DNA from: Lacipirellulaceae bacterium
GTDB lineage: Bacteria; Planctomycetota; Planctomycetia; Pirellulales; Lacipirellulaceae
Reading direction: 5' to 3'
Assembly (NCBI GenBank): GCA_040218535.1
Contig: JAVJRG010000012.1
Span: 248,001 to 312,000, forward strand
DNA length: 64,000 bases
Part shown: one piece after another, positions 17,971 to 26,821 of the stretch
How the letters are laid out: each line of letters begins with the position of its first letter
Position numbering within the stretch: position 1 is the first letter of the stretch
Notes under the pieces: model-generated
The model's input: the letters and a program-made list of their open reading frames with translations, nothing else
What the model was told of the DNA's origin: nothing
Databases searched by the model: none
Position numbers and translations under genes: made by a program

Positions 17971-18450
17971 ATGACCGACACTCCTAAAACTTCTTCGCTT
18001 CGCAAACGAATGGTTTACGTTCTACCGATCGCTGTGCTAGCGTTGCTAGCAACTGTCGCGGCCCAAATTGACGATTGGAGTCGTGATCTGACAACAAACT
18101 TCGCAGAGACTTCGGTCGCAGCAGAAGATCCACTGGATCGCCCACTTGCTGTCGTAGCAGAAGTCGAAGAGATCGAGCAAGCCATCCGCACATTCGTTGA
18201 AAATCAGCCTCGTTGGGAACTCAAGGGTTCGGATTCTTTGCCAAGTATTCGCTCGATTTTTCTGACGCGAAAAACCAAGTGGCTGAAGTTTACCGACGAT
18301 GTGCAAGTCGACATTCACTACTCGCAAGAGCCAATACTCGTTGAAATCAGCAGCCAATCACGCGTTGGTAAAGGGGATTTAGGGCAGAATCCGCGGAATA
18401 TTCGGGAGTTAAATCGAGCGTTGCGTGAGCAGCTTGATGTTGCGAAGTAA
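17971..18450 (+). CDS. DUF1499-like membrane-anchored protein
   Basis: 159 residues. The N-terminal membrane segment is MVYVLPIAVLALLATVAA, followed by an extracytoplasmic domain. The C-terminal half (WELKGSDSLPSIRS, FTDDVQVDIH, VEISSQSRVGKGDLGQNPRNIRELNRAL) matches the pattern of DUF1499 proteins, in which S-x-S-R-x-G-x-x-D-L-G-x-N is the signature. The function of that family is unknown. The ATG at 17971 is the only plausible start. The preceding gap holds the heptamer array. Confidence 0.8.
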   Translation: MTDTPKTSSLRKRMVYVLPIAVLALLATVAAQIDDWSRDLTTNFAETSVAAEDPLDRPLAVVAEVEEIEQAIRTFVENQPRWELKGSDSLPSIRSIFLTRKTKWLKFTDDVQVDIHYSQEPILVEISSQSRVGKGDLGQNPRNIRELNRALREQLDVAK

Positions 18451-18485
18451 TTTTTTGCTCGCGACGACAACTTGCGAGCACTTCT

Positions 18486-18512
18486 CCGGCAAGCTGTTAG
18501 CTTGCGGCTGCC
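18486..18512. repeat. Single TGTTA-loop hairpin
   Basis: A GCAAGC/GCTTGC stem with TGTTA loop (18489-18505), bounded by CCGG and GGCTGCC as in the thiS-thiG element. It is 35 bp after the DUF1499-like gene. The rest of the 18451-18801 gap shows AT-rich sequence and no gene I can support. Confidence 0.65.
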
Positions 18513-18801
18513 TAGTCTGGAAAAAACGTTCGTGCCAATCCGCGCGATCCGTGACCAAAAATTTTGCCGCTATTAGTTCTCGCGCAAACCCTATGCGAAC
18601 AAGCTTGTCAAGCAAAAATTTTTTGAGAGAAGTGTTTGTCAAGTTCACTTCCTGAAGAAACAGCCTTTGTCGTTGTTCGCCTTGCTAACTATAATGGAGA
18701 CATCAGGCGGCTTACCTGAGGCACCATCTGACGAACTCAACTTGTCTTGTGTTCGTCAGGAAACGATAAAACCAAGCCCGCTTGGTGAAAGAAGGTTCGC
18801 G

Positions 18802-19341
18802 ATGATTACCGTACGCCCCAAAGTGGCTGAGCTTAGCTACCAACTTCTTGGGCGGACGGTCCATCCTGAGCTTTTCCAGATTCATCAGTATCGTTCTGTG
18901 GAACGCAATGGCTATCAGGCGAAGGTCTGGATCACCAGCAGTGGCCACGTCGTCACCTGGCACTACGGCGACCTTGTCCTCACGGAGGTCGTTGGCTCAG
19001 CGGCTCAAGAAATGCCGGAACGTCGTCGCCTGAAGACCTACAAGATCGAAGGCGACCGCGTCGAAACTTTCCAGGCCACCGGCGGCATCACGCATGAGAC
19101 GCGTTTCTCGTTAGAGCCTTCCGATCCCGGTCGATTTGCCGCCTATCAGAAAGAGTTAACTCTTCAAGCGACCCGCGCCGGCATGCTTCAGCGATTTGAT
19201 GCGAGTGGACGCTTTGAAGACGGTGCCCTTAGCTACGTGAATGTCGATTCGCGAGACAAAGTCTTCCGCGTGCAGGCGTTTCACACGTTCCCTGCCGACT
19301 ACGCGATGCTCAAAGTGCAATCGTGGTATCGGTTGCCGTAA
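18802..19341 (+). CDS. DUF2617-like protein
   Basis: 179 residues from the ATG at 18802. This start is chosen because GAAAGAAGG lies six bases upstream and because the upstream codons look like leader sequence. The protein begins MITVRPKVAELSYQLLGRTVHPELF and contains YQAKVWITSSGHVVTWHYG, which resembles DUF2617 proteins of actinobacteria and planctomycetes; the function is unknown. The body is beta-rich with conserved polar residues (ETRFSLE, TFPADYAMLKVQSWY). No signal peptide or membrane segment is present, so it is probably cytoplasmic. Confidence 0.75.
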   Translation: MITVRPKVAELSYQLLGRTVHPELFQIHQYRSVERNGYQAKVWITSSGHVVTWHYGDLVLTEVVGSAAQEMPERRRLKTYKIEGDRVETFQATGGITHETRFSLEPSDPGRFAAYQKELTLQATRAGMLQRFDASGRFEDGALSYVNVDSRDKVFRVQAFHTFPADYAMLKVQSWYRLP

Positions 19342-19346
19342 TAGCT

Positions 19347-19504
19347 GTCGGGTATGCCGAGGAACGAGGCATACCTCATATGAAGTCAAAGTGTCGAAAG
19401 GTCGAAGAGTCGAAGGGGAGCAATTTGGGTTTCTCTTCGACCGTTTGACCCTTCGACTATTCGACCGATTTCTTGGTATGCCTCGTGCCTCGGCGATACC
19501 CTAC
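19347..19504. repeat. 158-bp REP-like element, copy 2 of the GTAGGGTAT family, with nested insert
   Basis: The outer arms (19347-19375 and 19475-19504) match the ends of the 74-bp copy at 16317-16390. The loop instead holds a second inverted repeat of a different family, with GTCGAAAGGTCGAAGAG near 19392 and CCCTTCGACTATTCGACC near 19450. The right arm contains the TAG stop of the alpha/beta hydrolase gene (19501-19503). Confidence 0.8.
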
Positions 19505-20325
19505 AAGCTCTTCAGAAACTGCTGCAGCGCTTCATTCACCGCTTCGGCATTCTCAAGCGTCGTCATGTGTCCGGCTTCGGGGATCTCCACGTATTCCGCG
19601 TTCGGTAACGCCTCAGCAATACCTCGCATTTCTTCGGGAGGGCTGATCGCGTCGTTCTCGCCACAGAGCACAAGTGCAGGGCAAGCTATGTCTTTGAGCT
19701 GATCGGTCACGTCCGGTCGCTCCGCCATGCCAAGCTGAGAAGCTGAGACCGCTAGTGGATTTTGGCGAAGGATCATCTCACGTACATCGTCACTGACCTT
19801 CGCTTCCTGTTTAGCAGCCGAGAGCAGCATCGAAAGCATTCCTGTGGCCTCTGAAGTGTCTTCAGCCGACTGCATCAGACGGGCCATCTTTTGACGTTTC
19901 TCGCGGGCTTCGTTGGAATCAGCGATCGCCCGTGTGTCGCAGGCAATGAGAGCCTTCAGACGCTCCGGGTAGTTCAGTGCGAATTGCCAGCCGACGTAGC
20001 CGCCCATTGAGAACCCCGCCAGGACGACCGGCTCGGTGACGCCTAGCTCGTCGAGCAAAGCAAGCACATCGTCAGTGTACTGACGCATCGACACGCCGGA
20101 AGTTGCATCACTGTCAGCGAGCGTCGACCGATTCTCTGGTGTCTGGCCATACCCTCGCAAGTTCGGAGCGATCACCTGATAGTCAGCCGCTAGCGCGTCG
20201 ATCTGCGGTCGCCACATCTCCAGATCAAGCGGAAAGCCGTGCAGTAGAACGACTGGTGTGCCATCGCCTTGGACTTCGTAAGTGAGCGTAATATTATTGA
20301 TTGTTGATCGCTGAATGTTAGTCAT
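19501..20325 (-). CDS. Alpha/beta hydrolase
   Basis: 274 residues from the ATG at 20325. The oxyanion region is VVLLHGFPLDLEMW, the nucleophile elbow is GFSMGG (Ser near residue 100), the acid lies in CGENDAISPP and the catalytic His in AGHMTTLEN near the C-terminus, so the triad is complete. Strand and helix order fit hydrolases of the 3-oxoadipate enol-lactonase/BioH-like group; the substrate is not evident. It begins 4 bp after the stop of the TPR-protein gene, so the two are likely translated from one mRNA. Its stop codon is the TAG of a repeat's GTAG terminus. Confidence 0.88.
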   Translation of the reverse strand: MTNIQRSTINNITLTYEVQGDGTPVVLLHGFPLDLEMWRPQIDALAADYQVIAPNLRGYGQTPENRSTLADSDATSGVSMRQYTDDVLALLDELGVTEPVVLAGFSMGGYVGWQFALNYPERLKALIACDTRAIADSNEAREKRQKMARLMQSAEDTSEATGMLSMLLSAAKQEAKVSDDVREMILRQNPLAVSASQLGMAERPDVTDQLKDIACPALVLCGENDAISPPEEMRGIAEALPNAEYVEIPEAGHMTTLENAEAVNEALQQFLKSL

Positions 20326-20329
20326 CTGG

Positions 20330-22318
20330 CTATCGTTGCTCCAAAGAAGGGCTGCGATTCTTGGTGCGCTGCTCGCGAATTCTTTCGGCTCTCTCCCTGG
20401 CCTCTTTCGACTTGGAATCCCTGGACTTTTCGGCCCTTTCGATCTTGTCTTCGCGAGGTATTGATGGTGAGGGAGCTGCAGGCTTCTTTCCACTCGCTTT
20501 CTCTTGCTCCAGCGCCTCTTCAAATTCTACCAACTGATTCTGCATCACCTGGACGTGGGGCATCTTCGCTACGGCTTCGCGTTGATACTTCACCGCTTTT
20601 TCGAATTCACCTGCTGAAAAGTAGCAGCGAGCCAGGGTATCAAGAAAACCGGCGTTCCCAGGGGAGTACTCCAATGACTTTTTGGAAAAGGCGATCGCCT
20701 TCTGGTAATCTCCCTCGGTATTCCCAATAAGCCATGCCCAGTGATTGTAAAGCCCGGGACTGTCGGGGTTGTCCCCGATCTGGGCAAGCAAACGTCGGCT
20801 CACCCTGCGGATGGTCGCCTTGGTGCGTTTGCGGAACTCTTCGTCCTCGCTCTTGGCGTGGTACATCGCGATCAGGATGTCGGGGTCGTCCTCGTAAGCG
20901 GTCACGGCCAGGGTCAACTGCTTGGCTTGGTTATCAGCATCTCCTAGCGCCCCGTAGTGACACGCTTGATACAAGTGTCGGCGGGCGTAATGGGCGGCGA
21001 GCGGTTCGTAGAAGTAGTAATCAGCTGCCAGTGCTTTCTTGAGCTTTGCTTTTGCGGGCGGATTCTTATCCAGCGCGTCACAACTGGCGGCAAGTAGCTC
21101 AGCCGCCTCGCGATCTTCTCCTCGGTCGTGGTGCCAATCGGCCAGATACCGCCGAGCCAACAAGGCGTTCTTGTCCACCACGGCAAATCCATCGACGACA
21201 TACCGCCACTCGCGCTCCGCCCAAGCAAGCTTGCCGAACGTCTGCAGCAGGTAGCTTCCCAGCCGAACGCGCTGCTCATCGTCGTCGGCAATCAGTTCGC
21301 TGGCACGCAGTGCGGTTTCCTCAGAGAGCTCTGGCTTACCTTGTTTGTCGTAAGCTGCTGCCAAGTAGTAGATGAGCTTTCGCTCTTTGCGAATATCTTC
21401 TTCGTAACGAGTTTCAATCTGCTTCAGAACTTGCCACCGCTCGTTCTTGATGATCCAGTCCAAGACGTGCACCAACCCCTGCGTCGTTTCTCCCCGTCGG
21501 CCATCGATCAAAATCCATTGGCTAAGTTGCACATGGCGAACGAGTGACGCCGTGGTTTCGTCGACAAGTTCCAAACGATTGCAGAGCTTGAGCTCGTGCG
21601 CCAACAAAGAAAACGCGAGCCGTTGCCACTCCGTATCCTGAGAAATCCCTTCGCGTTCTAGCCGGTACATCTCGGCTTGGATGGCATGCTCCCACAAAGC
21701 AACTGCGGCTTTGGGAGTTTTCGCTTCAATGAGACTCGCCCGAACCCACTCGACGGGGGCTCGCTGACTCGAACCGCACTCACGCTCAATCTTTGAAGCT
21801 ACCTGGAGGATCGCGTCGGCCTCAAGTCCGGCCAACTGCAGCGCTGCCTCGCGAGCCAAGCTTGGGGAGGAATCAAAGCGAGCAATCCTAGCCAGTGCCA
21901 CCGCCCCGCGACCTTCGGATAAGAGGGCCAAGCGGTCGATCCGTTCGCCTCGCTCCGTCTCAGGTAACTCACTATAACGCGTTAGCAACTGGCGAACTTC
22001 AGCCGGATCGTCCTCACGCAGCCAATCGATTCGTAACTGATGCAGGATGTAATTGACTCGGGAAGAGATTTCCAAGTCTTCGTGATCGTCATTCTCCTTC
22101 AACTGGTCGAAGGCATCGTGGCCGAATTGCAAAAGCTTCTGCTCGGCTGCTTCTCGCCGGTGATACTCGTCGTCACCTAATTGGGCGATAAGTGCTTCGA
22201 TTTCCTGCGCTTGCTCGGCAGGGCTCGTTTGGGCGTATCCGGTGGTGACGAGAACTTGACATGCAGCCGTGAGCAAGAGTGCAAGTAGAGGCAGCAAGGA
22301 TCGGACGGAAGGTGGCAT
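20330..22318 (-). CDS. Secreted TPR-repeat protein
   Basis: 662 residues. The signal peptide is SLLPLLALLLTAACQVLVTTGYAQ; a Cys is present but the lipobox is poor, so cleavage after YAQ is more likely. The N-terminal region (DDEYHRREAAEQKLLQFGHDAFDQL) resembles HEAT-type repeats often found in planctomycete secreted proteins. The central part is helical repeats, and the C-terminal 120 residues contain clear tetratricopeptide repeats (YQKAIAFSKKSLEYSPGNAG, ARCYFSAGEFEKAVKYQREA). A Lys/Glu/Arg-rich tail closes the protein. TPR domains mediate protein contacts; the partner is unknown. It is translationally close to the downstream hydrolase. Confidence 0.82.
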   Translation of the reverse strand: MPPSVRSLLPLLALLLTAACQVLVTTGYAQTSPAEQAQEIEALIAQLGDDEYHRREAAEQKLLQFGHDAFDQLKENDDHEDLEISSRVNYILHQLRIDWLREDDPAEVRQLLTRYSELPETERGERIDRLALLSEGRGAVALARIARFDSSPSLAREAALQLAGLEADAILQVASKIERECGSSQRAPVEWVRASLIEAKTPKAAVALWEHAIQAEMYRLEREGISQDTEWQRLAFSLLAHELKLCNRLELVDETTASLVRHVQLSQWILIDGRRGETTQGLVHVLDWIIKNERWQVLKQIETRYEEDIRKERKLIYYLAAAYDKQGKPELSEETALRASELIADDDEQRVRLGSYLLQTFGKLAWAEREWRYVVDGFAVVDKNALLARRYLADWHHDRGEDREAAELLAASCDALDKNPPAKAKLKKALAADYYFYEPLAAHYARRHLYQACHYGALGDADNQAKQLTLAVTAYEDDPDILIAMYHAKSEDEEFRKRTKATIRRVSRRLLAQIGDNPDSPGLYNHWAWLIGNTEGDYQKAIAFSKKSLEYSPGNAGFLDTLARCYFSAGEFEKAVKYQREAVAKMPHVQVMQNQLVEFEEALEQEKASGKKPAAPSPSIPREDKIERAEKSRDSKSKEARERAERIREQRTKNRSPSLEQR

Positions 22319-22350
22319 GGCTGTTGTTCAGTAATCGGATTCGATCGCAT

Positions 22351-22666
22351 CTACCCCGAAGGGGTTTCGCACCATAGCCCAGGGTTGGTCAATAGCGAGC
22401 CCCAGCGAGCTTCGACCTACCCTGGGTAAACGATCAAACGTCAAAGGCGACCGAGCAAAAAGGTCGGACTACCAGCGGAACATTGACGAGGTCGCAAAGA
22501 GCTGAGGTTAACCGTTTTCATTTCGACCTCGATCTCGTTTCTCGGTACGCATGCCCTTAAGCTCGGTCGATTCTTGTTGGAACCTTCTCACCCAGGGTGG
22601 CGACCACACTCGCTGGGGCTCGTGATGGTCTTACCCTGGGCTATGGGATGGAACCGCTTCGCGGTA
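22351..22666. repeat. 316-bp palindromic element, copy 1 (AGCCCAGGGT family)
   Basis: The ends are inverted: CTACCCCGAAGGGG at the left and its diverged complement at the right, each followed inward by CATAGCCCAGGGT. Inner complementary pairs (GCGACCGAGC with GCTCGGTCGA, GAGGTCG with CGACCTC) suggest one long nested fold. The second copy is at 25011-25327 (317 bp). It fills most of the gap between the TPR gene and the response-regulator gene; no ORF is supported inside. Confidence 0.85.
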
Positions 22667-22710
22667 TTGTTGGAAACTCTCGTCTAATTGATATTACGCG
22701 ATAATGAACA

Positions 22711-22752
22711 AGCTAATCGCTAACGGATAACGGCTAAACGCTAACAGCTACC
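22711..22752. repeat. GCTAACG-type short tandem region
   Basis: Degenerate repeats of a CTAACGG/CTAAACG motif run into the 3' end of the response-regulator gene and include its stop codon (22748-22750). It looks like one arm of another dispersed repeat; a partner arm was not found. Confidence 0.35.
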
Positions 22753-23185
22753 GCCCGCTTTCCATTTCTTCGATATAGCGTCGTAACCGCTCGAGTTCGT
22801 CGGTCACGCTACTCAGCTTCAGCATGTTTTGCACGCGTTTGAGCAACGAGATCTTATCGACCGGTTTGGAGAGGAAGTCGTCAGTTCCCGAGTTGACTCC
22901 TCGTTCCATGTCGCCTAACTCGTTCAGCGCCGTGACCATCAGCACCATAATGTCGCGAGTTTGAGCGTCTTCTTTGAGTCGTTCGCACACCTCAAAGCCG
23001 CTGAGCTTTGGCATCATTACGTCAAGCAGGATGAGATCAGGCTTGAACGCGGCCACTTTTTCGAGCGTATCCTCGCCATCAACGGCGACCTCCGTCTCGA
23101 CGTCGAGCTCGCCAAGATAGGCGAGCATCAGCTCGACGTTGGCTTCATTGTCGTCAGCGATAAGTATGCGATGTTTGTCTGCCAT
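22748..23185 (-). CDS. CheY-like response regulator with short coiled-coil tail
   Basis: 145 residues: one receiver domain and a short helical C-terminus (SSVTDELERLRRYIEEMESGR), with no DNA-binding output domain. Acidic pocket residues are D11 and D12, the phospho-acceptor is D55 in LILLDVMMPK, and the conserved Lys is K107 in SKPVDK. Single-domain regulators act by protein contact with an output partner or a kinase. No histidine kinase is nearby, so the cognate kinase is elsewhere. The start lies 11 bp from the inverted end of the GxxExxY cassette, which therefore forms its immediate upstream region. Confidence 0.92.
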   Translation of the reverse strand: MADKHRILIADDNEANVELMLAYLGELDVETEVAVDGEDTLEKVAAFKPDLILLDVMMPKLSGFEVCERLKEDAQTRDIMVLMVTALNELGDMERGVNSGTDDFLSKPVDKISLLKRVQNMLKLSSVTDELERLRRYIEEMESGR

Positions 23186-23195
23186 GGTTTGTTTT

Positions 23196-23687
23196 GAACC
23201 GCCAAGGACGCCAAGAGCGCTAAGGGGTTGATGGTTAGTGGTTAGGTTGTGTAAACGATGCGCTTGATGCCACCGTCTTTAAGTCTTGTTGTGTTGAAGT
23301 TGATAAGTAGACCGAGCTGTTTGCTTGTCGCTCTCAGGTAATTGATAACCTGTGCTTCGTGGATCGGGTGGAACGACTCAACAGCTTTTAGCTCTACGAT
23401 TAATTCGTTGCCAACAAGAAAGTCCAGTCGCGCTTCTCCGACGGGCTCGCCTTTGTATTGTAACGCTATCGGCGCTTCACGCTGAAAGGAAATTCCCCTT
23501 CTTCTAAACTCAATCGCTAAGGCTTGCTGATAAACACTTTCAAGAAATCCGGCACCGAGATGCTTATGAACTTCAATGGCAGCTCCAATCGTCTGACTAG
23601 CAAGGTCATCAACCGCTGGGTCAGGCTCTTCCATCCTCGATTCTTTCAGCAATCTGGCCTTGGCGCTCTTGGTGTCCTTGGCGGTTC
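23196..23687. mobile_element. 492-bp cassette with 30-bp inverted ends carrying a GxxExxY gene
   Basis: The ends 23196-23225 and 23658-23687 are inverted repeats matching at 28 of 30 positions (GAACCGCCAAGGAC type, with AAGAGCGC inside). The unit contains only the GxxExxY gene. One end is 10 bp from the response-regulator start, the other is 4 bp after the glyA stop. Architecture and size resemble the cassette at 11428-11908, although the end sequences are unrelated. Mobility is an inference. Confidence 0.6.
23242..23634 (-). CDS. GxxExxY family protein (PD-(D/E)XK nuclease-like)
   Basis: 130 residues from the ATG at 23634; a TTG at 23652 lies inside the inverted repeat. The family-naming motif is GAGFLESVYQQAL (G-x-x-E-x-x-Y). 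A nuclease-like core follows: a Glu in REAPIALQYKG, Asp in EARLDFLVGN, and E-x-K in IVELKAVE. The C-terminus (QVINYLRATSKQLGLLINFN) is typical. The fold suggests a PD-(D/E)XK phosphodiesterase, but the biological role is unknown. It is bounded by near-identical 30-bp inverted repeats and lies between glyA and the response-regulator gene on the same strand. Confidence 0.92.
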   Translation of the reverse strand: MEEPDPAVDDLASQTIGAAIEVHKHLGAGFLESVYQQALAIEFRRRGISFQREAPIALQYKGEPVGEARLDFLVGNELIVELKAVESFHPIHEAQVINYLRATSKQLGLLINFNTTRLKDGGIKRIVYTT

Positions 23688-23691
23688 CAAA

Positions 23692-24954
23692 CTAAACGGC
23701 TGCTGACTCAATTGCTGCCGCGGGCACTGGGAACTGGCTGCACAAATCGCTCACCTGTCCGCGGACTGTTTGCAACACGCCGTCGTCTTCGGGATTGGAC
23801 AAAGCTTGCAGGATCCAGCCGCCTACGGACTTCATCTCGGCTTCGCCCATCCCACGGGTGGTGAGCGCCGGCGTGCCAATGCGGATACCTGAGGGATCCA
23901 TCGGTTGTCGCTGGTCGTAGGGGATCATATTCATATTGACGGTAATGCCGCAGGCGTCGAGCGTCGTTTCGGCCTGCTTGCCGCCGATGCCCAGCGGCGT
24001 CACGTCGACCAACATCAAGTGGTTTTCGGTACCGCCACTGACCAAGTTTAAACCACCGGCGATCAGCGTTTCAGCAAGTGTCTTCGCGTTGTCGATCACT
24101 TGCTGGCCGTAGAGCTTAAACTCTGGCTTGAGCGCCTCGCCAAAGCAAACCGCCTTGCCAGCAATCACGTGCATCAACGGGCCGCCCTGCAATCCGGGGA
24201 AGACCCGGCTGTTGAGCTTCTTGGCGTATTCCTTTTTCGCCAGCACCAAACCACCGCGGGGACCGCGGAGCGTTTTATGCGTGGTGGTCGTCACGAAGTC
24301 TGCCACGGGCACCGGATTATCATGCAAGCCGGCAGCGACCAACCCCGCGTAGTGGGCCATATCGACCATCAGTTTCGCACCGACGTCTTCAGCAATCTCC
24401 GCAAACTTGGCGTGCGGAATCTCACGAGGATAGGCGCTCGCCCCTGCGACAATCAACTTCGGCTTGTGTTCTTTTGCTAGAGCCGCGACTTGATCGAAGT
24501 CGATGCGATGGTCGTCTTCTCGGACTCCGTAGTTAACAAAGTTGTAAAGCATCCCGGAGATGTTCAACTTCATCCCGTGTGTGAGATGCCCACCGTGAGC
24601 CAGATCGAGCCCTAGGACCGTATCCCCTGGTTCGAGTGCCGCCAGGTAGATCGCCATGTTGGCTTGCGAACCCGAGTGCGGCTGGACATTGGCGAAGTCT
24701 GCACCAAAGAGTTCTTTCGCTCGATCACGGGCCAGCGTTTCGACCACGTCCACATGCTCGCAGCCACCGTAGTAACGCCGCCCTGGATAGCCTTCGGCAT
24801 ATTTGTTCGTGAGGACGCCCCCAGCGGCCTGCATAACAGCAGGACTGGTGTAGTTCTCACTGGCGATCATCTCCAGCCCGTCCTGCTGTCGCTCGATTTC
24901 ATTGGCAACGGCCGACCAGACTTCTGGGTCACTGTCTTCTAGAAAGTTAGGCAT
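23692..24954 (-). CDS. glyA: Serine hydroxymethyltransferase
   Basis: 420 residues, normal length. It interconverts serine and glycine with tetrahydrofolate, supplying one-carbon units, in the cytoplasm with PLP. The PLP lysine is K227 in [14 protein letters not shown]. Other family motifs are ASENYTS (31-37), [15 protein letters not shown] (50-64), HSGSQANMA (93-101) and the D-x-A-H pair MVDMAHYAG. The ATG at 24954 fits the family N-terminus. The stop is 4 bp from the arm of the GxxExxY cassette. No glycine riboswitch was recognised upstream; that gap holds the 317-bp repeat. Confidence 0.97.
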   Translation of the reverse strand: MPNFLEDSDPEVWSAVANEIERQQDGLEMIASENYTSPAVMQAAGGVLTNKYAEGYPGRRYYGGCEHVDVVETLARDRAKELFGADFANVQPHSGSQANMAIYLAALEPGDTVLGLDLAHGGHLTHGMKLNISGMLYNFVNYGVREDDHRIDFDQVAALAKEHKPKLIVAGASAYPREIPHAKFAEIAEDVGAKLMVDMAHYAGLVAAGLHDNPVPVADFVTTTTHKTLRGPRGGLVLAKKEYAKKLNSRVFPGLQGGPLMHVIAGKAVCFGEALKPEFKLYGQQVIDNAKTLAETLIAGGLNLVSGGTENHLMLVDVTPLGIGGKQAETTLDACGITVNMNMIPYDQRQPMDPSGIRIGTPALTTRGMGEAEMKSVGGWILQALSNPEDDGVLQTVRGQVSDLCSQFPVPAAAIESAAV

Positions 24955-25010
24955 GTGTTCAATTGGAAATGAAGGAATTTGTCTTTTCGGTAACGGTAAG
25001 GCCCTGAACG

Positions 25011-25327
25011 CTACCCCGAAGGGGTTTCATCCCATAGCCCAGGGTAAGATCGTCCGAGCCTAAGCGAGGAGGATCGCCACCCTGGGTAATAGTTTACTCC
25101 CAAAGGAGCGACCGAGCGATCAGGCATGATTACCGGCGGCACGTGAACGAGGTCGCAACGAGCCGAGGCAAACCTTACACATTTCGACCTCGATGAAGCT
25201 TTACAGTACTCATGGCTTGCTGCTCGGTCGATGTTCGCTGATCTCCGCTAACCCAGGGTACGATCACACTCGCTGGGGCTCGTGATGATCGAACCCTGGG
25301 CTATGGGATGAAACCCCTTCGGGGTAG
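25011..25327. repeat. 317-bp palindromic element, copy 2 (AGCCCAGGGT family)
   Basis: The terminal inverted repeat is perfect over 35 bp (25011-25045 and 25293-25327), beginning CTACCCCGAAGGGG and ending AGCCCAGGGT. Each end then forms its own CCCAGGGT...ACCCTGGG palindrome, and inner pairs match those of the 316-bp copy at 22351. It fills the glyA upstream gap; no ORF is supported inside. Confidence 0.88.
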
Positions 25328-25420
25328 GCCTGTCGCAATAACATCTAACCTAGCGTATGCCATATCATTCATTGTCGAAGTCGAGCCCAAGAGTGTCAAT
25401 CGGGCAGCGGTTGCGATGCC

Positions 25421-26776
25421 CTACTTGGGAGAGATCGTAACCGTTGCATTCCCCTCATTATCCACAAGCCTGCCAGCGTGATCGTTAATGCGAAGATAGA
25501 GTACGCTGTCGGACTCCGGCTCGAGCAGGCCGCCGAGGCCTACGGCCAAGGGACGCGTAAACGTTGCCCGCTCGGTCCCACTCTTCCCCACTGCGACACT
25601 TCCTTCGACGGGTACGAGCGCTGCCAGCAGTCTCCCAAGCGGTTGTCCTTCGTGGTACTCCAGCGTGATGCCCCCTGGCTCGCAAGGCCACGGAGTCGGA
25701 GGCTCCGTCGAGCGGTCGAGCGCGATGCGGTATCTCCCGGTCGCCTCTAGTTGGTACTTTTTGCCCGCAGCGAGCTGCCAGCCGGTTGATTGCCATCCCC
25801 GATCGGACGCAACTTTTATCGTTGCATGAGAAGGTTCGGGGGACGTCGTCTTCACTTCATCGATTCTCATCCGCTGATGATCGTAGCCATAGTCCATGGT
25901 CGAGACCATCGCGAGCCACTGGATTTCTAAGTCACGCCACTTTCGCTGTCCGATCCCACGATAGAAGCGTCGATTGAATCGGCGGCCCCCATCAGGAGCA
26001 AAGTCCAGCCCCCGACGCATCGCGTGGAATTGCTTTTGAAATCTCACATCGTTATCCAACAACCAACAGAGGGCCCAACTCCAGGCGTAGTGCTGCGTGT
26101 CGAGTGGACGGCGGTTGTCGATACGCAACACATCCACCAACCCGTAAGACTTGTCCGCCTTCACCGCATCGTTGATGAGTTTGATCCGCCCCCACATCGG
26201 GAAGTTCTTGCGCGCGTCGGGCATCACTGCAAGCTCAAGAGGCTGTTCTTTATTCTCCGGATGCCAACGGTGCGTCCCTAACAGTTCCGCAAGTCCCTCC
26301 ATGTGCCAACCTGGGCCCGCACCGCCCAAATGCGCTAGCATGAAGGCGTGTGTCCCTTCATGCAGCAACAAGTGGCGGCGATAGTAGTCGCTCGGCTGTT
26401 CGACCAACCACAACTCGCGGTCGTGGGCGAAGCCGTTGAGAAAGTTACGATTGTCTGTCGGGAGCAGGCCGAGTTCGGCAAACTTCTCGCGGTCGCCGAT
26501 CAAAAACGCTTGCACGCGCCATGTGGCAATCTTCTCTTCCGCCACGCCGAAGTACTGACACCAAAGTGGTACTGCGGCATCAAACGCTGCGGGAAGCTCG
26601 TCGATGCTTTCGCTTGAAGGCAGGTCTGTGAATAGCCGCAGGTATTTGCCGCGAAGCTCGCGAATGCCCTGGCTTTCGGTCGCGGCGCGATCGCTTTTGT
26701 GCGGGGGTGGAAGTTGGCCGTTAGTGACACCTCCGAGCAGCACGAAGTTCAAGAATAAAAAAATGAGAGTTCGCAT
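25421..26776 (-). CDS. Secreted HExxH metallopeptidase-like protein
   Basis: 451 residues with a signal peptide (IFLFLNFVLLGGVTNGQ). The zinc motif HEGTH is at residues 139-143 within RRHLLLHEGTHAFML, and a downstream MEGLAELLG at about 159-167 supplies a Glu in the position expected for a gluzincin third ligand. Sequence around W-H-M-E-G-L-A-E resembles DUF1570-type proteins of planctomycetes. The C-terminal third (KYQLEATGRYRIALDRS to NDHAGRLVDNEGNATVTI) looks like a beta-sandwich domain. The protein is therefore probably an extracytoplasmic peptidase, though the substrate is unknown. It lies downstream of the AsmA-like gene on the opposite side of the 317-bp element. Confidence 0.8.
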   Translation of the reverse strand: MRTLIFLFLNFVLLGGVTNGQLPPPHKSDRAATESQGIRELRGKYLRLFTDLPSSESIDELPAAFDAAVPLWCQYFGVAEEKIATWRVQAFLIGDREKFAELGLLPTDNRNFLNGFAHDRELWLVEQPSDYYRRHLLLHEGTHAFMLAHLGGAGPGWHMEGLAELLGTHRWHPENKEQPLELAVMPDARKNFPMWGRIKLINDAVKADKSYGLVDVLRIDNRRPLDTQHYAWSWALCWLLDNDVRFQKQFHAMRRGLDFAPDGGRRFNRRFYRGIGQRKWRDLEIQWLAMVSTMDYGYDHQRMRIDEVKTTSPEPSHATIKVASDRGWQSTGWQLAAGKKYQLEATGRYRIALDRSTEPPTPWPCEPGGITLEYHEGQPLGRLLAALVPVEGSVAVGKSGTERATFTRPLAVGLGGLLEPESDSVLYLRINDHAGRLVDNEGNATVTISPK

Positions 26777-26821
26777 CGTTATTGTTTGTCAACGAATGTA
26801 ACGAATCTGCCGGACTTATCT

